Of a DNA stretch of 64,000 bases, positions 23,254-33,000 are shown piece after piece (position 1 is the first letter of the stretch; each line of letters starts with the position of its first letter). The stretch spans positions 8,112,704-8,176,703 of the forward strand of contig OW203729.1 in the NCBI GenBank assembly GCA_934045075.1. Reading direction: 5' to 3'. The notes under the pieces were generated by a model. That model ran no database searches, was not told the origin of the DNA, and saw nothing but the letters and a program-made list of their open reading frames with translations. The translations under genes and the position numbers were made by a program. Source of the stretch: Yponomeuta sedellus (lineage: Eukaryota > Arthropoda > Insecta > Lepidoptera > Yponomeutidae).

Positions 23254-24056
23254 CAGCGTTGCCAGATGTATGATTTAAATCGTATTCGTACGATTTTTTA
23301 CATTTTGCATGTACGATCCAGGGGCAGAAATCGTACGTAAACATACGACTTTTTTAGATTTCGTTCAAACAAAGTACTAATACCAACGTATCACGTCACT
23401 ATTTATTCTTTTACTTCGATTTCCCCACTGCTGGGGCACGGGCCTCTTCCTTGCGTTGGAGGAAAGTTAGGCCATACTCCACCACGGGGGCCAAGTCCGG
23501 GTTGGTGGAGGTTTGTAAGACGGTGGCGGACCTTATTGTCAGAAGTTATCAAGCCGCCCAAAAGGCCTCTGACATGGCTTAACGACTGCCATTATATGAC
23601 AGCCGGCATCCACGGCTTAACGTTCCTAGCGAAGCACGGAAACGCTCGGAAAAATGCCACTAGCGGTAGTAACGGGACGGTCACCCATCCCGCACCTGTT
23701 GTTGCTTAACTCGATTGATTGATTTCAATCACTCGGTTCGACTAGGCCACGAGCGCGTCGTGGTCATTCTTTTACTTACTAAGTACCAACCCACTGTCAC
23801 TAGTTAGTTCTTTTGGCAAATCAACATATTAAGCGCTATGGGTGTTGTGTGGATTTTTCTCCAACAGGAGAAATGTTAAATAATATGAACAGTAAAAGAT
23901 AAATAAAAACGTAAAAATTGTGTGTTTAATTGATTGTAGTAAAACAAAGTAATAAAACAAAGAAAACGTACTATTTTTTTTAGCAGCCTTCTTAGGGAAT
24001 ACGACTTTTTATTTACCCATCGTACGATCGTTCATTCAAAACGTCTGGCAACACTG
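23254..24056. mobile_element. hAT-like MITE with near-perfect 8-bp target duplication
   Basis: The left end cagcgttgccagatgt and the right end (reverse complement cagtgttgccagacgt) are inverted repeats. Flanks are ggtttacg (23246-23253) and ggtatacg (24057-24064), 7 of 8 identical. Internal subterminal repeats contain cgtacga. It has no ORF and is interrupted by the family D repeat at 23417-23765. Confidence 0.7.
23417..23765 (+). repeat. Family D retroposed-type repeat with 12-bp target duplication
   Basis: It is inserted in the hAT-like MITE and flanked by attcttttactt at 23405-23416 and 23766-23777. The body includes cccactgctggggcacggg, ggccatactccaccacgggg, ccaagtccgggttggtgg and a hairpin near the right end (gattgatttcaatc). 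It has no A-rich tail. Related copies are at 39236 (minus), 43857, 45198, 45949, 49737 and 53567. Confidence 0.75.
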
Positions 24057-24318
24057 GGTATACGATACGGGCAGGCCTCAGTCTATTCTATTCTCTACCT
24101 ACGATAAACGTAGTGAAGAAAAAAAGCGCGGGAAACGTTGAATTAGGCGGGCGTATTTTTTTGTTAAGAATTTGAAAATTATTTTAAAATAGGATTATAA
24201 GATCAGTTCTTTTATAATTTTGTAATATAAGTATTGTAGATTAGAGTTTCTTTTATAGTTTTTGTATATACTTTCTTTATATCTGGTATGTTTTTTTCGT
24301 TACTTTCTGTCTGGGCCC

Positions 24319-25896
24319 ATGGAGGAGCCGCCCGATCCGGGGGGCACAGTCCCCTCGGTCGGTGTTAACATCACTATCCCAATTAATAATGAGTCCACTG
24401 GTATGGACACTGACGGATCAATTAGATCAGAAAAAAGAAAACGAACCAGGGCGCAGCGCAAGGTCTGCAGACACTGTAACAAAAGAAGGAAACATCATAA
24501 ACTTGGTTCAGATACGGTTAATGTTTGTGGATGTGATAGCGACGACAGTAAAAAAACGACTGTGTGTGAAATGCCAGATTCACAAGGGGCTTCGTCCCAA
24601 GTGGACGCAGGTTCTTCTGTGTCGGGTGTTTCACCATTACCCATGACTCTGCCCCTTCAGTCTCCTCAGGTTGGCAGGACTCAGTACGAATCGACTGATG
24701 CCTCCCCTTACATAATACATCTACAAAAAAATTCAACTGAGGATTTACCTTCTCCCACTCTCCACCCGGTATCGTTTGGTCACTATATGAAAAGACGTGG
24801 ATTCAAAAATGTAATTAATGGTAGTGTCAAACGACTAAGCCGGAGCAAACTGAGCATTTCGTTTTCCGATTTTAATGATGCTAATTTGTTCCTGTTAGAC
24901 CCAGATTTAAACAAAAACAATTTCAAAGCTTTCATCCCATCTTTTAACATCACAAGGATGGGAGTTGTCAGAGGAGTCCCAGCAGAGTGGACCCCTGAAG
25001 AGGTACTTGACAACATTTCTGTGCCAATTGGTTGTGGTAAGGTTCTCAAAATTAGAAGGTTTAATTATAAAATACACGGCCCAACCCCTACATGGAAACC
25101 CTCACAGACTGTTGTGCTAACATTTGATGGTCAGGTGTTGCCCAAAAGAGTTTTTCTCTGTTACAATGCTCTACCTGTAGAGCTCTATTCGTACCCTACC
25201 ATACAATGTTTTAATTGTTGCCGCTTTGGCCACACTAAGACAAAGTGTAATTCCACTCCAAGGTGTTACAAATGTGGTCAGAATCACTCAGGTGACTCTT
25301 GTCACATTGAGAATGATGATGCAGTCTGCTTATCCTGTAATGGAAGTCATTTCGCCACAAACAAGTTATGTCCAGAGTATGAAAGGCAGACCCGGGTAAA
25401 ACTTTATATGGCACAAAATTGTGTCTCATACTCAGAAGCTATAAAGCTACATCCTCCAGTAAATAAGTCGTACAGTGATGTATTATCTTCTGCGCCAACA
25501 CCCAATTTCTCTGCTCGTCCCCTCCCATCACCCCCTCATCAAAAACTCAACTCAAATTCACATAAAAAAACTGTCTTTCGTAAACCTTCTACCCCAAAAA
25601 CCTCATCTACAGGATATGATCGCGCTGTCCATAGATCACTTATTTCTGAATATGATCCTCCATCTCCTTCAAATGGCTGTGCCCTACAAGATAAAGTCAA
25701 GGACTCTGGGGAAAGCAATTCAAACATATTAGAATTGATCTCAACTTTAATTCAATTAATATCTAAATCTTTCACTAATAGTGATAACTCATTACCGTCC
25801 AACGCTGCCTCTATTATCCAAATTGTAAATTCTTTAGCCAAAAATGGCCAACTTAGGCAAGATCCTGCAGTGGAATTGCCGAAGCATAATAAGTAA
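24319..25896 (+). CDS. LINE ORF1, gag-like protein with three zinc knuckles
   Basis: A 525-residue frame from the ATG at 24319 (MEEPPDPGG); an upstream in-frame extension to 24262 has only a TTG start and is not used here. After a basic, Cys-containing N-terminal stretch (residues 35-75) and a Ser/Pro-rich linker there is a gag middle domain (about 150-290). Three zinc knuckles follow at about 297-310 (CFNCCRFGHTKTKC), 316-328 and 337-351. The C-terminal third is Ser/Pro/Asn-rich. The product should bind element RNA and accompany ORF2 to the target. The last 53 bp overlap ORF2, so ORF2 is probably translated by reinitiation or frameshift. Confidence 0.9.
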   Translation: MEEPPDPGGTVPSVGVNITIPINNESTGMDTDGSIRSEKRKRTRAQRKVCRHCNKRRKHHKLGSDTVNVCGCDSDDSKKTTVCEMPDSQGASSQVDAGSSVSGVSPLPMTLPLQSPQVGRTQYESTDASPYIIHLQKNSTEDLPSPTLHPVSFGHYMKRRGFKNVINGSVKRLSRSKLSISFSDFNDANLFLLDPDLNKNNFKAFIPSFNITRMGVVRGVPAEWTPEEVLDNISVPIGCGKVLKIRRFNYKIHGPTPTWKPSQTVVLTFDGQVLPKRVFLCYNALPVELYSYPTIQCFNCCRFGHTKTKCNSTPRCYKCGQNHSGDSCHIENDDAVCLSCNGSHFATNKLCPEYERQTRVKLYMAQNCVSYSEAIKLHPPVNKSYSDVLSSAPTPNFSARPLPSPPHQKLNSNSHKKTVFRKPSTPKTSSTGYDRAVHRSLISEYDPPSPSNGCALQDKVKDSGESNSNILELISTLIQLISKSFTNSDNSLPSNAASIIQIVNSLAKNGQLRQDPAVELPKHNK

Positions 25897-28800
25897 AAAG
25901 TCTGACCTGATACATTTACTTAATAAGTACCAACCCTCTATATTTACTCTTTCAGAGACATGGTTGAAGCCAGGGTTTTCTTTTAAAGCCACTGGTTACG
26001 CCTGTCTTCGAGAAGACAGAGATGATGGGTATGGCGGAGTGGCCATTCTCATCAATAAGTCATTCTCATTTTCATCTTTTCCACTCCCTTCTCACAGCAA
26101 CGACATTTCTGTTGTTGCTGCTATTGTAAATAATATTTGTATAGTTTCTGTATATTTTTCTCGTCCGTCTGTAAATATTTTAACAGAAATTAGTAATATA
26201 ATTAGTATCCTCCCAAAACCATTTTTGGTGATGGGAGACTTGAACTGTCAACACCAGGCATGGGGTAGTTCTTTTACATCTTGCTATGGGGAACAATTAC
26301 TAGACATCATTCAGTCCCATAATCTTTGTATTTTAAATAATTGTTTACCTACCCGTCGTACTAAGCCTGATGAAGGAATTAGTGCTCCTGATTTGACCTT
26401 TTGCACTCCTAATCTTGCTTTGTGTTTAAATTGGTATCCTCTTTCATCGTCATATGGCAGTGATCATTTTCCTTTACTTATTTCATTCCCAAATAGTAAA
26501 CCTTCTGTTTCAACATTTAAGCCCCGTATTAAGCATAAATTAAGTAATGCAGACTGGAGTTCTTTTAGAGAATGTGTGGAGCAAAAAGTCAGAGATTGCG
26601 AATCTCTATGTACCTCTGATGCTGAGATCTTTGCTAAGGTTTTGATGGAGGCTGCAGATCAGACATTTCCTCTTAAAAATAGGGCTTCTGGCAAAATCCC
26701 TTCTCCACCTTGGTGGGATGCGGATTGTTCAGAGGCTGTAAAAAAGAGAAAGGAAGCTGAAAAATTTTATAGTGATGAAATGACTCCAGAGAATTTTGAC
26801 ACTTATTTAGAAGAATCTCGAACTACTAAAAAACTTTTGAAACAGAAAAAATATGAAGGTTGGCAAAAATTTTGCACTTCTATTTCACCTAATACACCTC
26901 CATCTGCTGTTTGGAAAAACATAAAACGGTTTAGGTCAGCCTTCAATAATTCTGACACTCCCAAAATGTCCCCTTCCCTAGCTGATGAGTTTATGGACCA
27001 CCTAGCCCCTCCCTCTGTTCCAGAACAAACATCTATTTCTCCCAGTTGCCATATTGTGCCTAGTCGGTCTGATTTAAACTCGCCTTTCACCTTAGAGGAA
27101 TTAAAAGGGATCCTCTCTCATGTTAGGGATTCTGCCCCAGGAGAAGATGGTATCCCTTATTCTTTCATTGTTAATCTTAGTGATTCTACTCTACTAACTT
27201 ATCTAGAATTGATTAACTCCACTGTAGTTTCAGGTATTATTCCTCTCTCCTGGAGATCCCAAACCATTATTCCAATTTTAAAATCCAATAAGCCTTCTGC
27301 TGACCCTTCTTCTTACAGACCTATCGCTCTATCCTCTGTTCTAGTTAAAATTGCTGAATACCTTGTCAAAATTCGTCTTGAGTGGTTCATTGAGAGCCAT
27401 AATCTTTTATCTCCTTCCCAGTACGGTTTTAGAAAAGGCAGAGGTACTATTGACAGCTTAGGTGTTTTCACCACTGACATTCGTATAGCTTTTTCTAATA
27501 ATAATTCAATTCTTGCAGCATTTCTTGATATTCAAGCTGCCTATGATAGTGTACTTGTGTCTGTCCTGAAACAAAAACTTCAATTATTAAAAGTCCCCAA
27601 TTTGCTTGTAAATTTTATTGTAAATATACTTTCAGAAAGGTCAATTAATGTGTATATAGATGACAAAAAAATATCTAGATTAGTTTGGAGAGGTCTCCCT
27701 CAAGGGTCAGTGCTCTCTCCCTTATTATATAATATTTATACTTATGATTTAGATTCTGCCCTTTGTAGCTCTATAGAAGTCTTGCAATATGCAGATGATC
27801 TTCTTCTTTATACAACGGGTAACTCAATAGACTCTATGTGCTCATCTCTTACTACTTCTCTGTCAATGCTTCATCAATGGCTATCCACTAATGGACTGGA
27901 CCTGTCTGTCAGTAAAAGTGCTGTGGTGTTATTTTCAAGAATGAGAAAGCGTCCACACATTTGTGTTGAATATAATTCCTCTCCCATTCCAGTAAAAACT
28001 CAAGTAAAATTTTTAGGAGTTATTTTAGACAGTCAACTTACCGGACTTCCACATTGTGAATATATTGCTGCCAAGTGTGATCACTTATTAAATATTATTA
28101 GATGCCTCTCAGGGGTATGGTGGGGTGCTCATCCTTTTTCATTGAGGTTGCTTTATAATGCTTTAATTAGAAGTGTTCTGGATTATGGAACCTTCTTATT
28201 GGAGCCTGGTAGCTCTGCTGGCTTTAAGAAATTGGATGCTGTGCAGTCCAAGGCTTTAAGAATTATCTTAGGAGCAATGAAATCTAGTCCTATTAATTGC
28301 ATGCAAGTAGAGTGTGGAGAGCCACCTCTCCGGTTAAGGCGTCAATACCTGTCTGATAGATTTTTGAGTCGTTGCTTGCAGCTTACTCATCATCCTTTGC
28401 TTGGCAGATTACAACATCTTTCAGACCTTATTACAAAGTCCAAGTATTGGTCTCACAGGGCTACTCCGTGTCTTGTTATGAGCTTCCAGAAATTTAACTC
28501 TATTGAGGCTCCATGCCATAACTCTAATTTGCTTCCTATTTTTCATTGTCCTTACAACTCTTTAGTTCAAATCCCAAACGTTAGTCTTAATTTAGGAATT
28601 TCTAAACATGATATCTGTCAAAATACCGAGTTCAATAACCTAGTAGACAACCAATTCCAGGGGTGGCACACCATTTTTACGGATGCTTCAAAACATCAAG
28701 GCAGTTGCGTAGGTGTAGGTGTTTTTCATGCACAATATGCAATAGTTCAAAAAATTAAACTTCCGGCTGAATCTTCAGTATATTCTGGAGAATGTTATGG

Positions 28801-29533
28801 TCTCTTTAAAGCTGTAGAATATATTTTATTAATGGGTCTTAGGAATACTTTGGTGCTGACAGATTCATTGAGCTCTCTGCAGGCATTAATTAAATTTCCG
28901 TTTTTCTCTACCATTCACCCTACAATTTTTGGTATCCGCAAGTTGCTACTTATTTGTTCAGAGAAAGATCTTACTGTGCAATTTGGATGGGTCCCTTCCC
29001 ACTGTGGCATAATTGGTAATGAAAAGGCTGATGAACTTGCGAATTCTGCGGTGGAGTGCGGAGACGTATTCCCGTATGAAAATCATCATAACGACCTATC
29101 CACTCTTCCCAGAGTTTATCTCCAGGATTCCTGGGATAGAACCTGGACAGAGAACCAGTCAAAAGGCATTTATTACCGTAGAATCCAACCTCATATTTTG
29201 CGAAAGCCCTGGTTTTGTAGTGCGGATGCCAAGTTTAGTAAGAAAATTACATCAAGCCTGATTCGAATGCGTCTAGGCCACACCTCAACTCCGGCTCATC
29301 TTGCTAGACTTGGCATTGTGCAGGGTCCTGCCTGTGCCTGTGGGGCTGAGGTGGGAGATATTAATCACTTATTATTTTCCTGTCCTGATTGTGATCGTTC
29401 CTTTTTTGTTTCTTCCCTGATTTCCCTTGGCGTCCCTTTCCCTTCCTCTGCGTCCTGCCTCTTATGTAGTTATAATGTAAATATTTATAAATGTATAGCA
29501 AAGTTTTTAAGCAAGAACGATATTAAAATTTAG
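25844..29533 (+). CDS. LINE ORF2: AP endonuclease, reverse transcriptase, RNase H
   Basis: A 1229-residue intact frame. The APE-type endonuclease occupies about 1-225 (QWNCRS at the start, SETWL, GDLNCQ near 129, GSDHFPL near 205). The reverse transcriptase spans about 420-720, with SYRPIALSS near 489, FLDIQAAYDSV, GLPQGSVLSPLLYN and the YADD catalytic box near 648. RNase H follows, with FTDAS near 944, a Glu in SGECYGL, TDSLSSL near 1006 and PSHCGIIGNEKADELAN near 1050. A Cys/His segment closes the protein (CACGAEVGDINHLLFSCPDC). All catalytic residues I look for are present, so the element may be capable of target-primed retrotransposition. Confidence 0.93.
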   Translation: MANLGKILQWNCRSIISKKSDLIHLLNKYQPSIFTLSETWLKPGFSFKATGYACLREDRDDGYGGVAILINKSFSFSSFPLPSHSNDISVVAAIVNNICIVSVYFSRPSVNILTEISNIISILPKPFLVMGDLNCQHQAWGSSFTSCYGEQLLDIIQSHNLCILNNCLPTRRTKPDEGISAPDLTFCTPNLALCLNWYPLSSSYGSDHFPLLISFPNSKPSVSTFKPRIKHKLSNADWSSFRECVEQKVRDCESLCTSDAEIFAKVLMEAADQTFPLKNRASGKIPSPPWWDADCSEAVKKRKEAEKFYSDEMTPENFDTYLEESRTTKKLLKQKKYEGWQKFCTSISPNTPPSAVWKNIKRFRSAFNNSDTPKMSPSLADEFMDHLAPPSVPEQTSISPSCHIVPSRSDLNSPFTLEELKGILSHVRDSAPGEDGIPYSFIVNLSDSTLLTYLELINSTVVSGIIPLSWRSQTIIPILKSNKPSADPSSYRPIALSSVLVKIAEYLVKIRLEWFIESHNLLSPSQYGFRKGRGTIDSLGVFTTDIRIAFSNNNSILAAFLDIQAAYDSVLVSVLKQKLQLLKVPNLLVNFIVNILSERSINVYIDDKKISRLVWRGLPQGSVLSPLLYNIYTYDLDSALCSSIEVLQYADDLLLYTTGNSIDSMCSSLTTSLSMLHQWLSTNGLDLSVSKSAVVLFSRMRKRPHICVEYNSSPIPVKTQVKFLGVILDSQLTGLPHCEYIAAKCDHLLNIIRCLSGVWWGAHPFSLRLLYNALIRSVLDYGTFLLEPGSSAGFKKLDAVQSKALRIILGAMKSSPINCMQVECGEPPLRLRRQYLSDRFLSRCLQLTHHPLLGRLQHLSDLITKSKYWSHRATPCLVMSFQKFNSIEAPCHNSNLLPIFHCPYNSLVQIPNVSLNLGISKHDICQNTEFNNLVDNQFQGWHTIFTDASKHQGSCVGVGVFHAQYAIVQKIKLPAESSVYSGECYGLFKAVEYILLMGLRNTLVLTDSLSSLQALIKFPFFSTIHPTIFGIRKLLLICSEKDLTVQFGWVPSHCGIIGNEKADELANSAVECGDVFPYENHHNDLSTLPRVYLQDSWDRTWTENQSKGIYYRRIQPHILRKPWFCSADAKFSKKITSSLIRMRLGHTSTPAHLARLGIVQGPACACGAEVGDINHLLFSCPDCDRSFFVSSLISLGVPFPSSASCLLCSYNVNIYKCIAKFLSKNDIKI

Positions 29534-29786
29534 TTTTCTTTGTATAATATGTAAAATGCCCTTATGTAAATATTTTTTATGTACTCATTATTCCTTTATT
29601 CATTTTTATTTTGTATCCCAATGTTATTAACAGCTGATTCTTATACCCTATTCCAAATTCCGTTCCTTTTTAATTTTGTATTTTACGTTTCGTTTCCCTA
29701 CCTTTACCTAATACCTACTTGACACTGGCGTAGGCACAAACCGTGCAGAGCCATAACGCAAAAAAAAAAAAAAAAAACGTAGTGAA

Positions 29787-30019
29787 ATACTCTGTGCCTA
29801 CGATAATAACACTGTTATATACTCTTTGGCACTGTCAGTGGTTAAAATAGAAAAACGTAGTGGTTATACTCTTTGGTTATATACTTTTTGGCTGCATACA
29901 TGTCGCGCGCTGGTGTGGGCTTAAAATCGAGAAATATGTCCAATGTTTTTCGGTAAATAAAATTACAAAATGTATTACCCTTCCATCAAATAACCGGATC
30001 GACTTCAAATATCGTCACC
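29787..30019 (+). promoter_or_regulatory. Upstream region of pelota
   Basis: Only 233 bp separate the LINE's target duplication from the pelota ATG. Repeated gttatatactcttt-type motifs occur near 29815 and 29870. No TATA box is placed. The start context (gtcaccATGA) is favourable. Confidence 0.4.
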
Positions 30020-33000
30020 ATGAAGCTCGTATACAAAAGCATCGAGAGGGATGGCTGCGGGTTAGTATTTTTTCGCAGACGTTTTGATTGCAGTTATAAT
30101 TTCTGCACTTTATTCGGTGTGACACGTTCAAGATGTTGGTATTTTATAATTTCTATAATATTTTAGGAGTATTGCCCTCATTCCTGAAGAGCCGGAGGAT
30201 ATGTGGCATGCTTACAACCTCATCGCCGAGGGTGACGCAGTCACAGCCTCCACGGTCCGCAAGGTGCAGACTGAATCATCGACGGGGTCCTCAACCAGCA
30301 GCCGAGTCCGCACCACGCTCACCATCACTATTGAAACCATTGATTTCGATACACAGGCATGTGTGCTGCGCTTGAAAGGCAGGAATATTGTGGAGAACCA
30401 ATATGTCAAGGTGTGGTTAATATGGTTTTATTAAAATAAATTGTCAATAGTTTCACAACAATACTTACATTTCTTCAACAACAAAAACATATCAAGAGAT
30501 TTTGTAATATCATCATAAGTCTTGACTACGTCTCTTCTCGCCTCAATTGGAATTAGTAGACCAGTTGCTTCATATGAGTGAGCATGTACTAATGACTTTA
30601 TTTACTAAGTAACATTGTAAACATAGATTTGTGAAATGTAGTAGCAATACCACTTGCTAATGGTGAAGAAAACATGGTGAGAAAACCCAATTGTCTGAGA
30701 TGTTCACACTTCAGTGCTTGCTACATGCAATGGCTCCACAATGAAGCTAAATGCAACAATCTCACATCATGTTTTTTTCTCATTTCTTGAGTGAAGCCTT
30801 GATACAAGTGGCACTAATTTATGTACTATCTTTTCTTATATCGTGAATGAAATGTAATATTCCAGATGGGAGCTTACCACACATTAGATTTAGAACTAAA
30901 CAGAAAATTCACTCTAAAAAAGGTGCTATGGGACTCCGTAGCACTGGAAAGAGTTGAACAAGCCTGTGACCCTGCTGCAAATGCTGATGTAGCTGCCGTT
31001 GTGATGCAGGAGGGCCTGGCCCATGTGTGCTTGATCACACCCTCCATGACACTAGTGCGATCTAAATTAGACATGACAATACCTCGCAAAAGGAAGGGTT
31101 TCACTCAGCAACATGAAAAAGTGAGTACTGAAGATATTTGTACGCTGGCAAACAGCTTCAACAATGCAGGAAGATACCTGTGCCCCAGTAATGGGGACAT
31201 ACAAGGGTTAATATCGAAACAGCTTCGACAATGTGCAGTAATCAATTACTGAAATTTTGGCGGACTGAAGGTGGTGCATGGCAGGACCGGATAGATTTTA
31301 TGTCATTTTGCCGATACTGACTGATCAATTGACCTCTTTTTGCTTGAAGGGTGTCTCATCTTTAATAAATCATTAGTTTATTATTATTATTAGATTATGT
31401 AATTTGTAATTATCCTCAAATTATGAAATCCTTCTCCTATTGAATAATACAAAGTTTTAAATAATGGTTTTGTTATCATTGTACTTTCATTGTATTTGAT
31501 TGTATTGATTAAAGTGTTTTGGTTCACAATAAAAATCTCCCATCAGAGATTGCTAAATTAAAACTGCTAATGTAAAGAATCCATGTCAATATTTATGTTA
31601 GTCACTGCCTTTGTGTCGGGCTGCACCAGAGAAAAAGACAGCGTAAGAATTAACTCCACTCTGACCATCATGTCTGAAACCATCTTAAGTAAAACATGCA
31701 TCTTGACGTTAGTATAAGCACAGGTTACTAAGCCACTAATTTTTTTAATTTTTTTACCTTCCAGGGCCTTGCTAAGTTTTACGAGGCGGTGATGCAAGGC
31801 ATCCTAAGGCATGTGGACTTTGGCATTGTCAAGTGTGTGATCCTTGCCTCGCCTGGGTTTGTGAAGGACCAGTTCTTTGAGTACATGATGCAGCAAGCGG
31901 TCAAACTTGACAACAAGACTCTACTCGATAACAAAAGCAAGTTCCTGCTGGTCAAGGCTTCTTCTGGATTTAAGCACTCTTTGAAAGGTAAAAGTGCAAA
32001 TTATTGTCCACCCCCTTCCCGCTGCCCTGGCTAAATGGGAGACTGGCGAAACTTCAAAAAATTCAGGGCAGCAGCACATATAAAATAACCTTAAATTTAA
32101 AACTATTAAGTAGTAAGCTAAGTAGGTAAGCTTAGTAAGCTAAGCACTAAGTAAGCTTCAAAGTTAACAAATAATAGACGATCAATTTATAAAAAGAAAG
32201 TTCATACAAATTCTTTGTTCATAAAGCAGGTAAAAAATTATTTTTCTACGAAACGGTACAATGCGCGTGGTCTGACACACACGGCCGGTTAGCCTGATAA
32301 TTTCCGTTTATCTACTGTTTTCTTCTTCACAGAGGTCCTCCAAGAACCTTCAGTGCTAGCAAAGATATCTGATACAAAGGCAGCGAGTGAAGTAAAGCTC
32401 CTGGAGAGTTTCTATACGATGCTGCAGCTCGAGCCGGCCAAGGCATTCTATGGCAAGAAACACGTTGAGAGAGCCAACGAGGCTCAGGCTATTGAGACAC
32501 TGATGATATCAGACAAACTATTCAGGTATGTAACCTTTTAAGGGTATCATCAAACGATTTAGGCAGAACCATATATGCCTAAAACGTCTGTCTGTTTGTC
32601 TATCGGCTGTCTGACCTATAAAGGGGTAGTTTCCTAATAGAGGGAAGTAAATTTTTTCACAAAATATTAATGTTATTTTGGCAGAGTGATCATAAGCTAA
32701 GCTAAGTCAAAAAAATAAAAAATATAGCTAAAAAGTAGAACAAAAACAAGTGCAGGAAACCCGATACTTTAAAGCTCATTTGGTTAGAAAGTGTGAAACT
32801 TAGAATGATTACGAACGAATAAGATATTTTCCCGCAGTAAAACGTAGCCCTTGTCTTAATCCAGGGTGTCAGCTAACTCCGTAATTCCGTTTATTACAAT
32901 CGCTCCAGCCGTTTAGACGTGAAGAAGTAACAAACATAACACTTCTTCTTATTCTTCAGGCTATATTATGTAGTCCACTGCTGGACATAGCCCTCCCCTA

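Larger units (their letters stand above)
24118..29774 (+). mobile_element. Full-length two-ORF LINE with RNase H
   Basis: A 5.66 kb element with a 5' leader (24118-24318), a gag ORF1, an ORF2 overlapping it by 53 bp in the +1 frame, a 3' UTR and a terminal A run (29760-29777). A 12-bp target duplication aaacgtagtgaa lies at 24106-24117 and 29775-29786. Both ORFs are intact. The RNase H domain after the RT argues for the I/Nimb/LOA side of the gag-containing LINE groups rather than Jockey proper; the clade is not settled by eye. It lands about 245 bp upstream of the pelota start codon in the same orientation. Confidence 0.9.

Noticed and set aside
24783..27090. Several minus-strand frames inside the LINE
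   Set aside because: Antisense shadows of the intact ORF1 and ORF2.
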